64,000 nt of DNA from Deltaproteobacteria bacterium (GTDB lineage Bacteria > Desulfobacterota > Desulfobacteria > Desulfobacterales > G020354645), in NCBI GenBank assembly GCA_020354645.1, contig CP070652.1, positions 2,935,225 to 2,999,224 on the forward strand, in the 5' to 3' direction. The position numbers and the translations under genes are program-made. This document shows, piece by piece, positions 44,665 through 53,142 of this stretch. Every line of letters begins with the position of its first letter. Within the stretch, counting starts at the first letter, position 1. Below the pieces are notes generated by a model. That model was not told the DNA's origin and ran no database searches. It worked only from the letters and a program-made list of their open reading frames with translations.

Positions 44665-47172
44665 ATGGATAAAAACCAAATTCCCGTGGTCAAGCGGTCG
44701 CTTTTTTCGTGGGTATTTACGGGAAAAATAAATCTTCAGGTACTTTTGGTTGTTATCATTTTAGCCGCGGTGTTTGCCCGGGTTTTGCCTCTCGAGATGC
44801 AAAAGCGAGTTGTCAATGAGGCCATTAAGCTAAAGAAAATCGACCTGTTACTTTTTTACTGCGGTGTGTACCTGGCTGCGGTTGTCAGTGCCAACGGGCT
44901 CAAATACCTCATCAACATTCTCCAGACAACGATCGGACAGCGGGCGGGTGCCGATATGCGAAAAGGTTTGTATCATCATATGCTGACCCTTCCCTTGAGC
45001 TTCTTTAGAAGGACCCAACCCGGCATGGTCGTTTCATCACTGGTCAATGAACTGGCCACTGCCGGAGATTTTGTGGGGCAGGCGGTAGCAGTTCCCTTGA
45101 GCAATACGCTGACCCTGCTGGCCATCACCGGATACTTGCTCTGGCTGAACCCGCTATTGGCCGTCGTATCGTTTTCCATTTACCCGCTTGGACTTTTTCT
45201 GGTGACGCGACTTCAGAAGCGCGCCAACCGGGCAAACAGCCAACGTGTGGATCAGGCGCGTCAAGTCAGCAGCAAAATAGCAGAATCCGTGACCGGTATT
45301 CAAGAGATCCAGGCCCACGGTGCTTTTCGAGTTGAAAACCGCAAATTCGACACGCTGGTGGATCAACTGATGAAAACCAGGGTTGTTTGGAATTTGTACC
45401 GGTTTGGTATCAAAGTGAGCAACAATGTCTCCACCAGTATCAGCCAGTTTCTCATTTTCATCATCGGCGGTTATCTGGCCATCAACGGTCGGCTGGAACT
45501 GGGGGCTTTGGTAGCGTTTCTGTCCGCCCAGGAAAAACTATACGATCCATGGAGGGAACTGGTTGACTTTTACCAGGATTACCAGGACGCTTCTGTCAGT
45601 TACTATCGAACGATGGATTATTTTAACGTTCAACCCGAACACAAGCTTGAACCCGAAGAAAGGAACCCTTATGAGCTGGATGGCAGTATCGAGGTGAAGG
45701 ATTTGTCCTTTACCACGGAAACCGGTATCAAGCTTTTGGATGATATCCACTTTACATTGAAGCCCGGCCAGCGACTGGGTCTTGTCGGTTTTTCCGGCAG
45801 CGGCAAAAGCACTCTGGCACAGTGTATCGGGCAGCTTTACAAGTATACCGGCGGTCAGATCCAGATCGGCAGCCAAGAGGTCTCAGGTTTGACCAAAAAG
45901 GATATTGCCTACAATATTGGCTTTGTATCGCAAACCCCCTTTATCTTTGATGGAACGTTTCAGGAAAATTTGCTCTATTCTGTGCTGGCTAAACTCGACG
46001 GCAACAGCACCGCTGAGATGCCCCGTCTGGATGATATGATCAACGTCATACAGCAAACGGGCCTTTTTACTGATGTCTTGCGGTTTGGCCTTAATACGGT
46101 TTTGGATATTGACAGATACAAAAATCTTGTACCCCATCTGATTAGGATTCGAAAAAAGTTGAGTCGCAGACTGAAGATAACACTGGCCGAGTATGTTGAG
46201 GTTTTTGATAAAGGAATCTATCTATATTATTCCAGTGTAGCAAAGAATCTGACATTCGGATTTTCTATGGATAAGGAATTCCGTGAAAGGAAATTATTTG
46301 CAAATAGATTTTTTTTACAATTTCTGGAAGACATTGGTTTGACCCAACCCCTTCTAAACCTTGGTGCCGAGCTGTGTAAACGAACTGTAGACATATTAAG
46401 TCCTTTGCCCCCGGATGAAACGTTTTTCGGGCAGAGCCCTATAACAGTCGACGAGATGAATGATTATGTTGCCATCGCCGGGCGCATGAAAGAATCCGTT
46501 TTAGATCGACTTTCCACTCAAGACCGACAAATGCTTCTGAAACTGGCTTTGCGGTTTATTCCCGGCCACCACAAAATGGTCGCGATGACCAAAGAATTAG
46601 AACAGAAAATTCTGGCAGGACGGTCACAGCTCAGGAAGAAATTTTCCGTTGAACACCCGAACGCCTTCTCATTTTATCGTAAATCTGAATACATATATTC
46701 TCATTCCATACTGAACAATCTCTTTTTTGGAAAATTGAAAACTGAAAATCCATCCGCACTTGATAAAATCAATCAAAACATTATTCAGCTACTGATTGAA
46801 GAAGGCGTGCTGGAAGCTATCGTTGAAATCGGCATGCAGTTTCAGGTGGGCAGCATGGGAGATCGACTCTCCGGCGGCCAGCGCCAGAAACTGGCCATTG
46901 CCAGGGCCTTTTTAAAAAATCCGCGTATTTTGATAATGGATGAAGCCACCGCCGCTTTGGACAATAAGTCACAAGCGCGTATTCAAAACATTCTGGACAC
47001 CCACTGGAAGAAAAAGAGTACCCTCATAGCTGTTGCCCACCGCCTGGACATTGTCAAAAGCTATGATAAAATAGCTGTCATGAAAGCGGGAAAAATCGGT
47101 GAAATAGGCGCTTATGACGAACTGCTCGCCCAAAGAGGTCTTTTATATGAGCTTGTCTCCGGTGGTCGGTAA
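44665..47172 (+). CDS. ABC exporter with a 310-residue insertion in the ATPase domain
   Basis: An 835-residue half-size ABC exporter. The membrane domain (about residues 20-325) is of type IV exporter form. The ATPase has Walker A GFSGSGKS (375-382), Q-loop SQTPFIF (422-428), signature LSGGQRQK (735-742), Walker B ILIMDEATAALD (755-766) and switch AHRLD. Normally about 60 residues separate Q-loop and signature; here it is about 310. The insert seems to contain two further versions of the helical segment: TFQENLLYSV (431), YYSSVAKNLTFG (521) and YSHSILNNLFFG (678), each followed by a LxxxGLxxxVxxxGL-like helix pair. Start ATG at 44665 behind AAAGGAG. Substrate unknown. Confidence 0.85.
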   Translation: MDKNQIPVVKRSLFSWVFTGKINLQVLLVVIILAAVFARVLPLEMQKRVVNEAIKLKKIDLLLFYCGVYLAAVVSANGLKYLINILQTTIGQRAGADMRKGLYHHMLTLPLSFFRRTQPGMVVSSLVNELATAGDFVGQAVAVPLSNTLTLLAITGYLLWLNPLLAVVSFSIYPLGLFLVTRLQKRANRANSQRVDQARQVSSKIAESVTGIQEIQAHGAFRVENRKFDTLVDQLMKTRVVWNLYRFGIKVSNNVSTSISQFLIFIIGGYLAINGRLELGALVAFLSAQEKLYDPWRELVDFYQDYQDASVSYYRTMDYFNVQPEHKLEPEERNPYELDGSIEVKDLSFTTETGIKLLDDIHFTLKPGQRLGLVGFSGSGKSTLAQCIGQLYKYTGGQIQIGSQEVSGLTKKDIAYNIGFVSQTPFIFDGTFQENLLYSVLAKLDGNSTAEMPRLDDMINVIQQTGLFTDVLRFGLNTVLDIDRYKNLVPHLIRIRKKLSRRLKITLAEYVEVFDKGIYLYYSSVAKNLTFGFSMDKEFRERKLFANRFFLQFLEDIGLTQPLLNLGAELCKRTVDILSPLPPDETFFGQSPITVDEMNDYVAIAGRMKESVLDRLSTQDRQMLLKLALRFIPGHHKMVAMTKELEQKILAGRSQLRKKFSVEHPNAFSFYRKSEYIYSHSILNNLFFGKLKTENPSALDKINQNIIQLLIEEGVLEAIVEIGMQFQVGSMGDRLSGGQRQKLAIARAFLKNPRILIMDEATAALDNKSQARIQNILDTHWKKKSTLIAVAHRLDIVKSYDKIAVMKAGKIGEIGAYDELLAQRGLLYELVSGGR

Positions 47173-47213
47173 ATCCGATTCATTTTATTCAGGTGCCCAT
47201 CAAACAGACGATA

Positions 47214-48173
47214 TTACTGTAACATAGCGATAACTGAGACGTATAGGCTGTATAGTAGAATAAAAACGATACCCTCCCATCTGTCCAAAGACTGCTTTTT
47301 CCCCGTGAACATAAAACCGAATAAGAGCAGACTGGAGAAAACCACAACCGCAATATCGAGATTGTTCGTTGCCTGAAAAGGTAGCGGTTTTATCAGGGCA
47401 CTGATTCCCAGGATAAAAAAAATATTGAATATATTTGAACCCACAACATTGCCGACGGCAATCTCAACGTTTCTCTTGTAAGCTGCCATTGCCGATGTGG
47501 CCAGTTCCGGCAGCGAGGTGCCAACAGCAACAATGGTTAGACCCACAAGAGATTGGCCTACTCCCAACTGAGTTGCGATGGTCACGGCACCATCCACAAT
47601 CCATTTGCCGCCCAAGATCAAACCGAAAAATCCCAGTATGATAAACACCAAGGATCTTGGTGAACTATATTGTTTTGTTGGGATATGCTCATCCACCCCA
47701 TGAATTTCCGTGGCAATATTAACGGTGTAGTAGAGGAATATGATAAAGAATGAAAGAAATATCAGACCATCGGTTCGCGTCAGAATAGATGTTGACGCCT
47801 TGTCTATTAAAATATCATTTGACAGAATACCCAAAACAACCGCTGCCAGAAGACTAAATGGAATTTCTTTCCACACGGTACCTTTGGTTACAGATAACGG
47901 ATAAATAATAGATGATATGCCCAGGATAAGAAGTATATTGGCGGTATTACTTCCCAATATATTTCCAATCGCTATTGCGCTATTCCCCCGGAAACTGGAA
48001 ACAAGGTTGACAAAAAGTTCTGGTGTCGAGGTTCCAAACGCGACAACAGTCAACCCAATTGCCAGTTCAGAGACATTTAGCCGTCGTGCGACGGAAGAGG
48101 CGCCCTTCACGAGCAAATCGGCGCCTTTAATCAGCATTGCAAAGCCAATAACCAGCAACACGTACGGTATCAT
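47214..48173 (-). CDS. Ca2+/Na+ antiporter (CaCA family, YrbG-like)
   Basis: A 319-residue membrane antiporter. It has the two inverted alpha repeats: GTSTPELFVNLVSSFRGNSA with GNILGSNTANILLILG (first half), and GTSLPELATSAMAAYKRNVE with GNVVGSNIFNIFFILG (second half), including the ion-binding acidic residues (E in TPEL and LPEL). Ten hydrophobic segments. Exchanges Ca2+ (or Na+) for Na+/K+ or H+. Convergent with the ABC exporter. Confidence 0.93.
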   Translation of the reverse strand: MIPYVLLVIGFAMLIKGADLLVKGASSVARRLNVSELAIGLTVVAFGTSTPELFVNLVSSFRGNSAIAIGNILGSNTANILLILGISSIIYPLSVTKGTVWKEIPFSLLAAVVLGILSNDILIDKASTSILTRTDGLIFLSFFIIFLYYTVNIATEIHGVDEHIPTKQYSSPRSLVFIILGFFGLILGGKWIVDGAVTIATQLGVGQSLVGLTIVAVGTSLPELATSAMAAYKRNVEIAVGNVVGSNIFNIFFILGISALIKPLPFQATNNLDIAVVVFSSLLLFGFMFTGKKQSLDRWEGIVFILLYSLYVSVIAMLQ

Positions 48174-48386
48174 AAGTTCCCTTTCGATCTAAAGAAAGGT
48201 ATTCGAGCGGGGGATGGCCTTTTTCTCAGAACGTTATTGGTGTAGACATTAAAGTGAAGAGAATAAGGCCACCCCCTTAATATTTGCAAGGAAAAGAATC
48301 CTGCCTGAATACCTATAAAGTTGAAAAATTTGCCGTTTGATTCCACAATGTGTTAATAGTGGTTTGAGCTTCTACCTAAATTGTGC

Positions 48387-48620
48387 GTAAACAAAATGAA
48401 GAAAATTATGTATAAGTAATCATTTCAACCGAAAACAGCGATTCAAATCCACTTCTGATAATACGCATGAGTTATAAAACATGGATTTAATCTTCATTTT
48501 GTTTACCCGCCGGGAAAGCCGATGATACGCCATCTCTCTTGTTGTCAAGGGCTCGCAGTAGCTAACTACGGCTTCGCCTGGGATCTGGCGCATCCTCGAC
48601 TTTCGCTCATTTTAGGTTCT
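48387..48620. repeat. Inverted repeat plus REP-like sequence, family G
   Basis: A 16-base perfect inverted repeat, GTAAACAAAATGAAGA at 48387-48402 and its complement at 48491-48506, encloses 88 bases. It is followed by a REP-like stretch, GATGATACGCCATCTC ... GATCTGGCGCATCCTCG, around a GTAGCTAACTAC palindrome. Non-coding. The DUF502 gene starts 38 bases later. Confidence 0.55.
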
Positions 48621-48657
48621 ATATGCAATTAACAATCTGCTGAAAGGATAAAAAGAG

Positions 48658-49269
48658 ATGGACCGGTTAAAATCCTTTATCAAGACCTCAATCATAGGTG
48701 GTCTGGCGGTAATTTTGCCCACGGCCCTTTTGATTATCATTTTTAAATGGTTATTTGTCAAAATAACCGATATCATTCAACCTCTGACAAATCTTTTTGT
48801 CACCAAGACAAAATTTCAGGAGGCTGCTGCCGATGTGATCGTTATCGCTATCATTTTAACCGTATTTTTTACTGTTGGTATATTTGTCAGAACCAAACTC
48901 GGCCAGTTCATGCAGGCGTATTTTGAAAGTCACATTTTAAAAATAGCACCGGGGTATTCGACGATTAAAGCCATTGTCACCCAATTTTTTAACCGCAAAA
49001 AATCACCTTTTTCCACAGTTGCCCTCGTGCAGGCGTTTGAAAATGATACCTTAATGACGGCGTTCATCACCGATCAACACGAAAACGGTCTGTATACTGT
49101 ATTCGTTCCTACGGGCCCAAACCCGACCACTGGCTTTGTATTCCATCTTAAAAAAGAATATGTGCATCCGATTGGCGTATCGGTTCAGGAAGCCTTTCAG
49201 TCTATCATTAGCTGCGGAGCGGGTTCTGACAACATTATTGATGCCTATACAAAACAAATTACTTCCTGA
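48658..49269 (+). CDS. DUF502 family membrane protein
   Basis: A 203-residue protein with two membrane helices (about 12-34 and 60-82) and a conserved soluble C-terminal domain (KIAPGYSTIKAIVTQFF, FVPTGPNPTTGFVFHLKKE, SVQEAFQSIISCGAG). It matches DUF502, an uncharacterised family in many bacteria. ATG start behind GAAAGGATAAAAAG. Function unknown. Confidence 0.88.
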   Translation: MDRLKSFIKTSIIGGLAVILPTALLIIIFKWLFVKITDIIQPLTNLFVTKTKFQEAAADVIVIAIILTVFFTVGIFVRTKLGQFMQAYFESHILKIAPGYSTIKAIVTQFFNRKKSPFSTVALVQAFENDTLMTAFITDQHENGLYTVFVPTGPNPTTGFVFHLKKEYVHPIGVSVQEAFQSIISCGAGSDNIIDAYTKQITS

Positions 49270-49391
49270 ATCTTGTAAGTGCCTCGCATATGAAAGCCTC
49301 CAGCTCGTTCAAGATTCATTTACAAGACATTAGGTTTGTCTTTCGGGGGGTTTAACGGTGTATCCACCGGCACTTTCATTACTGCAACAAT

Positions 49392-50768
49392 CTATCCGGT
49401 CAGTTTTGGGAGCAGCAAAGAACCGGAACTCAACACCAAAAAGAAACCGCACATGTCTGTAATGGTAGTTAAAAGGGGTCCGGAAGCTAAAGCCGGATCG
49501 GTTCTCATACTGCGTAAGATAAGAGGAACAAGTCCGCCAAAACTCACGGCAACCAGTGTATTGGCAGCCAGCGAGACGCCAACGACCAGCCCCAGATAGA
49601 GGTTACCCTTCCACAGCAAAGCCGCCGCAGCCAGCAGGCAACCGAGTACAAAGCCGTTTATGATTCCGATTGAGGATTCCTTCGCCAAAACACGCATCAA
49701 TTCACGGGGGCGCACCAAACCCAGCGTCAACTCTCGAATGCTGACGGCCACTGCCTGATTGCCCGAGCAGCCGCTCATATCGGAAATAATCGGCAAGAAA
49801 ACCGCCAGTACGATGGCCTTTTCCAGGGTGTCTTGATAAAGTGCGATAACGCTGGCCGCAATAATATTAAGCACAATGTTAATGCTGAGCCACGACAGGC
49901 GGCGAGAGGAGCGCTTGAACAACGGCATGGTTCTAGCTTCTTCACCGCCTACGATACCGGCAAACTTTAAAAATAATTGGTTGTTTCTTTTGTTGGCTGC
50001 TTCTCTGACTGTATAACTCCGAACAACACCGACTAAATTTCCTTCATTATCTGTTACCGGAACCCCCAAAAAGGTATACTGCCTGAAAAAATCCCTTAGT
50101 ACCTGCAAGGATGCACTGACATCGACTTTCAACGGATCTTTGATCATGACTTCAGCGATCGGCTTGCTTTTCGGTGCCAGAAGAAGATCGCGTAAACGGA
50201 GAACTCCGATAAGTTTGCCGGTGTCTGAAATCACATAAGCATACTGGATATCATAATCAGAGTAAACTTCACCGTGTTCACGCAGGTCCTCTAAAACATC
50301 ATGTACCTTCAACCGACTGGTGTAGGGAAGATATTCGGTTATCATCAACCCGCCGGCAGTGTTTTCAGGATAGCTCATCAATTGCCGGATTTCTTTGGCT
50401 CTATTGGGCTGGATATCCTGCAGTATCAACTCGGCATCATCTTCCTTGAGTTTCCTGAGGATACGGACCTGCTGGTCACTGCCCATTTCCTGAACAATTG
50501 GTACGGCATCTGCAGTGCTAATTCGCTCGACAATACCGGCCGCGCCCAATCCTGATATTTTTGAAATGAGAATAGCCGATTTTTCCGGCCCGATCAATTC
50601 AAGCAGGCGGGTTTGATCCTTTTGACCTAAGCGGGTGATAAAACGGGCAATTTCTGCAGGTGATAATTTTTCAAGAAAGGCTATAATTTGTGGGCCGTTA
50701 CCCGTCTGAATCAAATGGTAAAGGATTACGCGGTTATCTTGCCTTTCTTCTTCAAATTCTGCTTTCAT
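49392..50768 (-). CDS. mgtE: Magnesium transporter MgtE
   Basis: A 458-residue Mg2+ channel. The N-terminal superhelical domain (about 15-115: ILISKISGLGAAGIVERIS), the CBS pair (about 125-245: MMITEYLPY-like turn, FLGVPVTDNEGNLVGVVRSY) and the five-helix channel domain (about 275-458: LPIISDMSGCSGNQAVAVSI, TDMCGFFLVLSSGSLLLPKL) are intact. The ATG at 50768 (GGAAG upstream) is preferred to 50813. It follows the second PiT gene on the same strand and adds a third Mg2+ route beside the two CorA proteins. Confidence 0.92.
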   Translation of the reverse strand: MKAEFEEERQDNRVILYHLIQTGNGPQIIAFLEKLSPAEIARFITRLGQKDQTRLLELIGPEKSAILISKISGLGAAGIVERISTADAVPIVQEMGSDQQVRILRKLKEDDAELILQDIQPNRAKEIRQLMSYPENTAGGLMITEYLPYTSRLKVHDVLEDLREHGEVYSDYDIQYAYVISDTGKLIGVLRLRDLLLAPKSKPIAEVMIKDPLKVDVSASLQVLRDFFRQYTFLGVPVTDNEGNLVGVVRSYTVREAANKRNNQLFLKFAGIVGGEEARTMPLFKRSSRRLSWLSINIVLNIIAASVIALYQDTLEKAIVLAVFLPIISDMSGCSGNQAVAVSIRELTLGLVRPRELMRVLAKESSIGIINGFVLGCLLAAAALLWKGNLYLGLVVGVSLAANTLVAVSFGGLVPLILRSMRTDPALASGPLLTTITDMCGFFLVLSSGSLLLPKLTG

Positions 50769-50871
50769 ATCATTTCTTCCGTTCCACAATTGATCATTGT
50801 CTTTAGTTTTCAAATTGTTTGCGGGCCACTTTCAGCTCCGCTGCACCCATATGGCAGCCAATGTACCCATC

Positions 50872-51813
50872 TTAAACCGGTACGTATCGTAAGTGGATGG
50901 TAAAAAAAAGAACGACCGCTATGAAACAAGCGATGGCCGGTGTTATAAACCAGCCGATCAGGATGTTGACCAGTTTTCGCCGGTTGACGGTATTGATTCC
51001 CTTAACAATGCCCACCCCCAGAACCGCTCCTATTACCGCCTGGGATGTTGAAACCGGGACTCCCACAAACGTATAGAAATGGACCGTGACGGCCTCGGCC
51101 AGGACCACAACCAGCGCTGAAAAAGGATCTAAAGGCACCAGCCTTCGGCCGACAGTCTCCATTACCGGCCTGCTGAATGTCAAAATGCCCAGACCAATAC
51201 TTAAGCCACCAATCAGCGTGGCCGAAAATACATTCAACCGGCCTGCCCCGACAAAGACCGCAGTTACATTCGCGACGTTGTTCGCACCCAGCGCATAAGC
51301 CGCATATGATCCTGCAACAATCAAAGAGATTCGGATACAGATGTCGGATGTGAATAAGTCTATACGGAGTCTGTTATAAGCAGCCGCCAATATCTTGTAG
51401 ACAACAATTGCAGTCAGCATGCCACCGATAGGCGTACCAAACCAGCAGGCGACCACTTTGCCCAATCCTGTAAAATCAACGAATCGGTTGAGAAATCCAA
51501 TCCCGAGGATCGCGCCCACCATGGCTTGGGAGGTTGAAACCGGCAGCCCTAACAATGTCATTAACGTTACTGTTATCGCTGCAGCTACAGAAGCGACAAC
51601 CGCTGCTTTAAGCGTCAGCCCAGTGAGGCCTTTAAGGGTTTCAATACCTGCCTCTCCCTCCAAAAGTGCTCCCAGTAAAACAAAAAAAGCCGCTAACAGC
51701 GCTGCTGTCCAGAACTTTAGCATCCTGGAAGATACGGCTGAGCCAAATGCATTTGCAGCGTCGTTGGCGCCCAACGACCATCCCAGAAAAATTCCACCCA
51801 GAAGAGAGAGCAC
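50872..51813 (-). CDS. pit: Inorganic phosphate transporter, second PiT
   Basis: A 313-residue PiT permease of a subtype different from the copy at 6790. The first signature is GWSLGANDAANAFGSAVSSR; the second half has ALGANNVANVTAVFVG, where the usual GxND reads GANN, as in archaeal-type PiT. The loops LPVSTSQAMVGAILGIGF and VPVSTSQAVIGAVLGVGI are present. It starts with GTG at 51813, which overlaps the stop of the DUF47 gene by one base (TAGTG), so the two are coupled. Confidence 0.9.
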   Translation of the reverse strand: MLSLLGGIFLGWSLGANDAANAFGSAVSSRMLKFWTAALLAAFFVLLGALLEGEAGIETLKGLTGLTLKAAVVASVAAAITVTLMTLLGLPVSTSQAMVGAILGIGFLNRFVDFTGLGKVVACWFGTPIGGMLTAIVVYKILAAAYNRLRIDLFTSDICIRISLIVAGSYAAYALGANNVANVTAVFVGAGRLNVFSATLIGGLSIGLGILTFSRPVMETVGRRLVPLDPFSALVVVLAEAVTVHFYTFVGVPVSTSQAVIGAVLGVGIVKGINTVNRRKLVNILIGWFITPAIACFIAVVLFFTIHLRYVPV

Positions 51814-52463
51814 TATATTCGCCTTTTCAGGTTTATGATATTTACCCGTTTCGAAACCCGGTCCGCTTGATCCGAAATTTCACCCATTACAATAACCATT
51901 TCTTTGAGCTGCAACTTGAGAAAGGGCTCGAGATCGGAGTCGAAAAGTTTGATGATGATTCGACGTTCGATATGGTCACAATGACTCTCGTTTTGATCAA
52001 TGGTTGAAAGCAACGTCTTGATACCCTCTTTTTTCTTGAGCATCACATCAATTTGTTTGATCATCAGATCGCAACTTTCCAGCGAAACCCTGATAAGTTC
52101 CTGGATGTCCAGCTTAAGAAAATCGGGAAAAATGAGCTTTTGGGTGCGGCTCATATTCAAAATTTGTTCAAAAGAACGCGGGATCTCATCGACCTTCTCC
52201 AGCAGGCCCATGATATCTTCGCGCGACTCAGGTATCAGGGCCTTACTGTACATCAGTTGATTAATCTCTTCCCGAATTTCATCGGCTACGGATTCAAATT
52301 TATGGGTCTGGTCCATCAGAAAACAAAAATCGTCACTGACGCCCTCCTTCAGGCAAAGATTCATGGCCTTGGTAAAATGGTTTTGAATCATGCCGAGGTT
52401 TTCCAGATAATCGTAAATTAATTTTTCCAGTTGGTGCTCTTTTCGAAATAAAAAATTTAACAT
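51813..52463 (-). CDS. DUF47 phosphate-transport accessory protein, second copy
   Basis: A 216-residue PhoU-like helical protein. The ATG at 52463 stands behind GGAG at good spacing; the open frame continues upstream only through the metK remnant. The metal-type motif QTHKFESVADEIREEI is near residue 50 and the second, NESHCDHIERRIIIKLF, near 165. Sequence is clearly different from the copy at 5869, in parallel with the two different PiT partners. Confidence 0.88.
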   Translation of the reverse strand: MLNFLFRKEHQLEKLIYDYLENLGMIQNHFTKAMNLCLKEGVSDDFCFLMDQTHKFESVADEIREEINQLMYSKALIPESREDIMGLLEKVDEIPRSFEQILNMSRTQKLIFPDFLKLDIQELIRVSLESCDLMIKQIDVMLKKKEGIKTLLSTIDQNESHCDHIERRIIIKLFDSDLEPFLKLQLKEMVIVMGEISDQADRVSKRVNIINLKRRI

Positions 52464-52476
52464 AATCGGCTCCAAT

Positions 52477-52701
52477 TTAGGACTGTTTAACAAACCGGAT
52501 ATTTTCCGCCAAAAGCGCCTTGTCGATATTGTGGTGGAGGATAGCTCCAAACTGCTTCAAGTATTCTTTGGAAAGCGCCACTGAACTTGCCTCCATGACC
52601 GCATCACAGATATAATCCGGATGTCCTTTGCCCTTACGTTCAACAATTTCGACACGCTGATGGGCCGCATCTCGGCCTCTGAAAGTTTCAACAAGAATCA
52701 T
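52477..52701 (-). pseudogene. N-terminal fragment of archaeal-type methionine adenosyltransferase
   Basis: A 74-codon fragment whose first 65 residues are the N-terminus of the archaeal-type (not bacterial MetK-type) S-adenosylmethionine synthetase: [40 protein letters not shown]. The GKGHPD/ICD and HHNIDK motifs are family-defining. The remaining 330 or so residues are missing; after [12 protein letters not shown] the frame stops and the DUF47 gene begins 13 bases later. It is a truncated remnant, perhaps joined here by a rearrangement. A full copy must exist elsewhere or be supplied by another synthetase. Confidence 0.85.
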
Positions 52702-52791
52702 TTATCTTCCCTAAATAAGTTGGTTTATTGAAGTCTAGACAAATTTGTCATTTTCTTGATCAAAAAGCAAACGGCGTGCCAGAATGATATC

Positions 52792-52906
52792 TTTGAGGGA
52801 TCGAGGTGTTTTTTTGACCCTGTGCCTCCGGTCTCCCCAGTTGCCAAATTGCAGAAAAACAAAAGACTTACGACAATGGATCAAAAAAACTCCTCGACCC
52901 CTCAAA
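52792..52906. mobile_element. MITE-like element, family D copy 1 (115 bp)
   Basis: Inverted ends TTTGAGGGATCGAGGTG (52792) and CTCCTCGACCCCTCAAA (to 52906), each with a T7 or A7 run on the inside. Its inverse matches the start of the element at 63833: GATCCATTGTCGTAAGTC, GTTTTTCTGCAATTTGGCA and GGAGGCACAGGGTCAAAAAA are shared. This copy lacks the middle part of that one. Non-coding. Confidence 0.8.
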
Positions 52907-52980
52907 TATTTATTAAGCAGAGGGAATTCTAAATGAACCGTTTTAGATAAACAGATAATCCAACTTCCCGAAATTTAACT

Positions 52981-53003
52981 TTGTTCCCGGGGCACAACAC
53001 CAG
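52981..53003. repeat. Possible solo end of a family A element
   Basis: TTGTTCCCGGGGCACAACACCA resembles the right end of the element at 6498-6768 (TTTTTTCTGGGACACAACACTA). No partner end was found nearby, so it may be a relic. Confidence 0.3.
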
Positions 53004-53142
53004 GAAGTGTTTTTGTGTAAGTCGTTACCGTCACGAGAACATTATCCTACCACCGTGAAGGCCTGCTTAACGATGGTTAACCGACCGCCAGCCTAAGACA
53101 TCGAGATAGATTTGGGTTAAATTATCTTTTTTTGCCTTGTGT

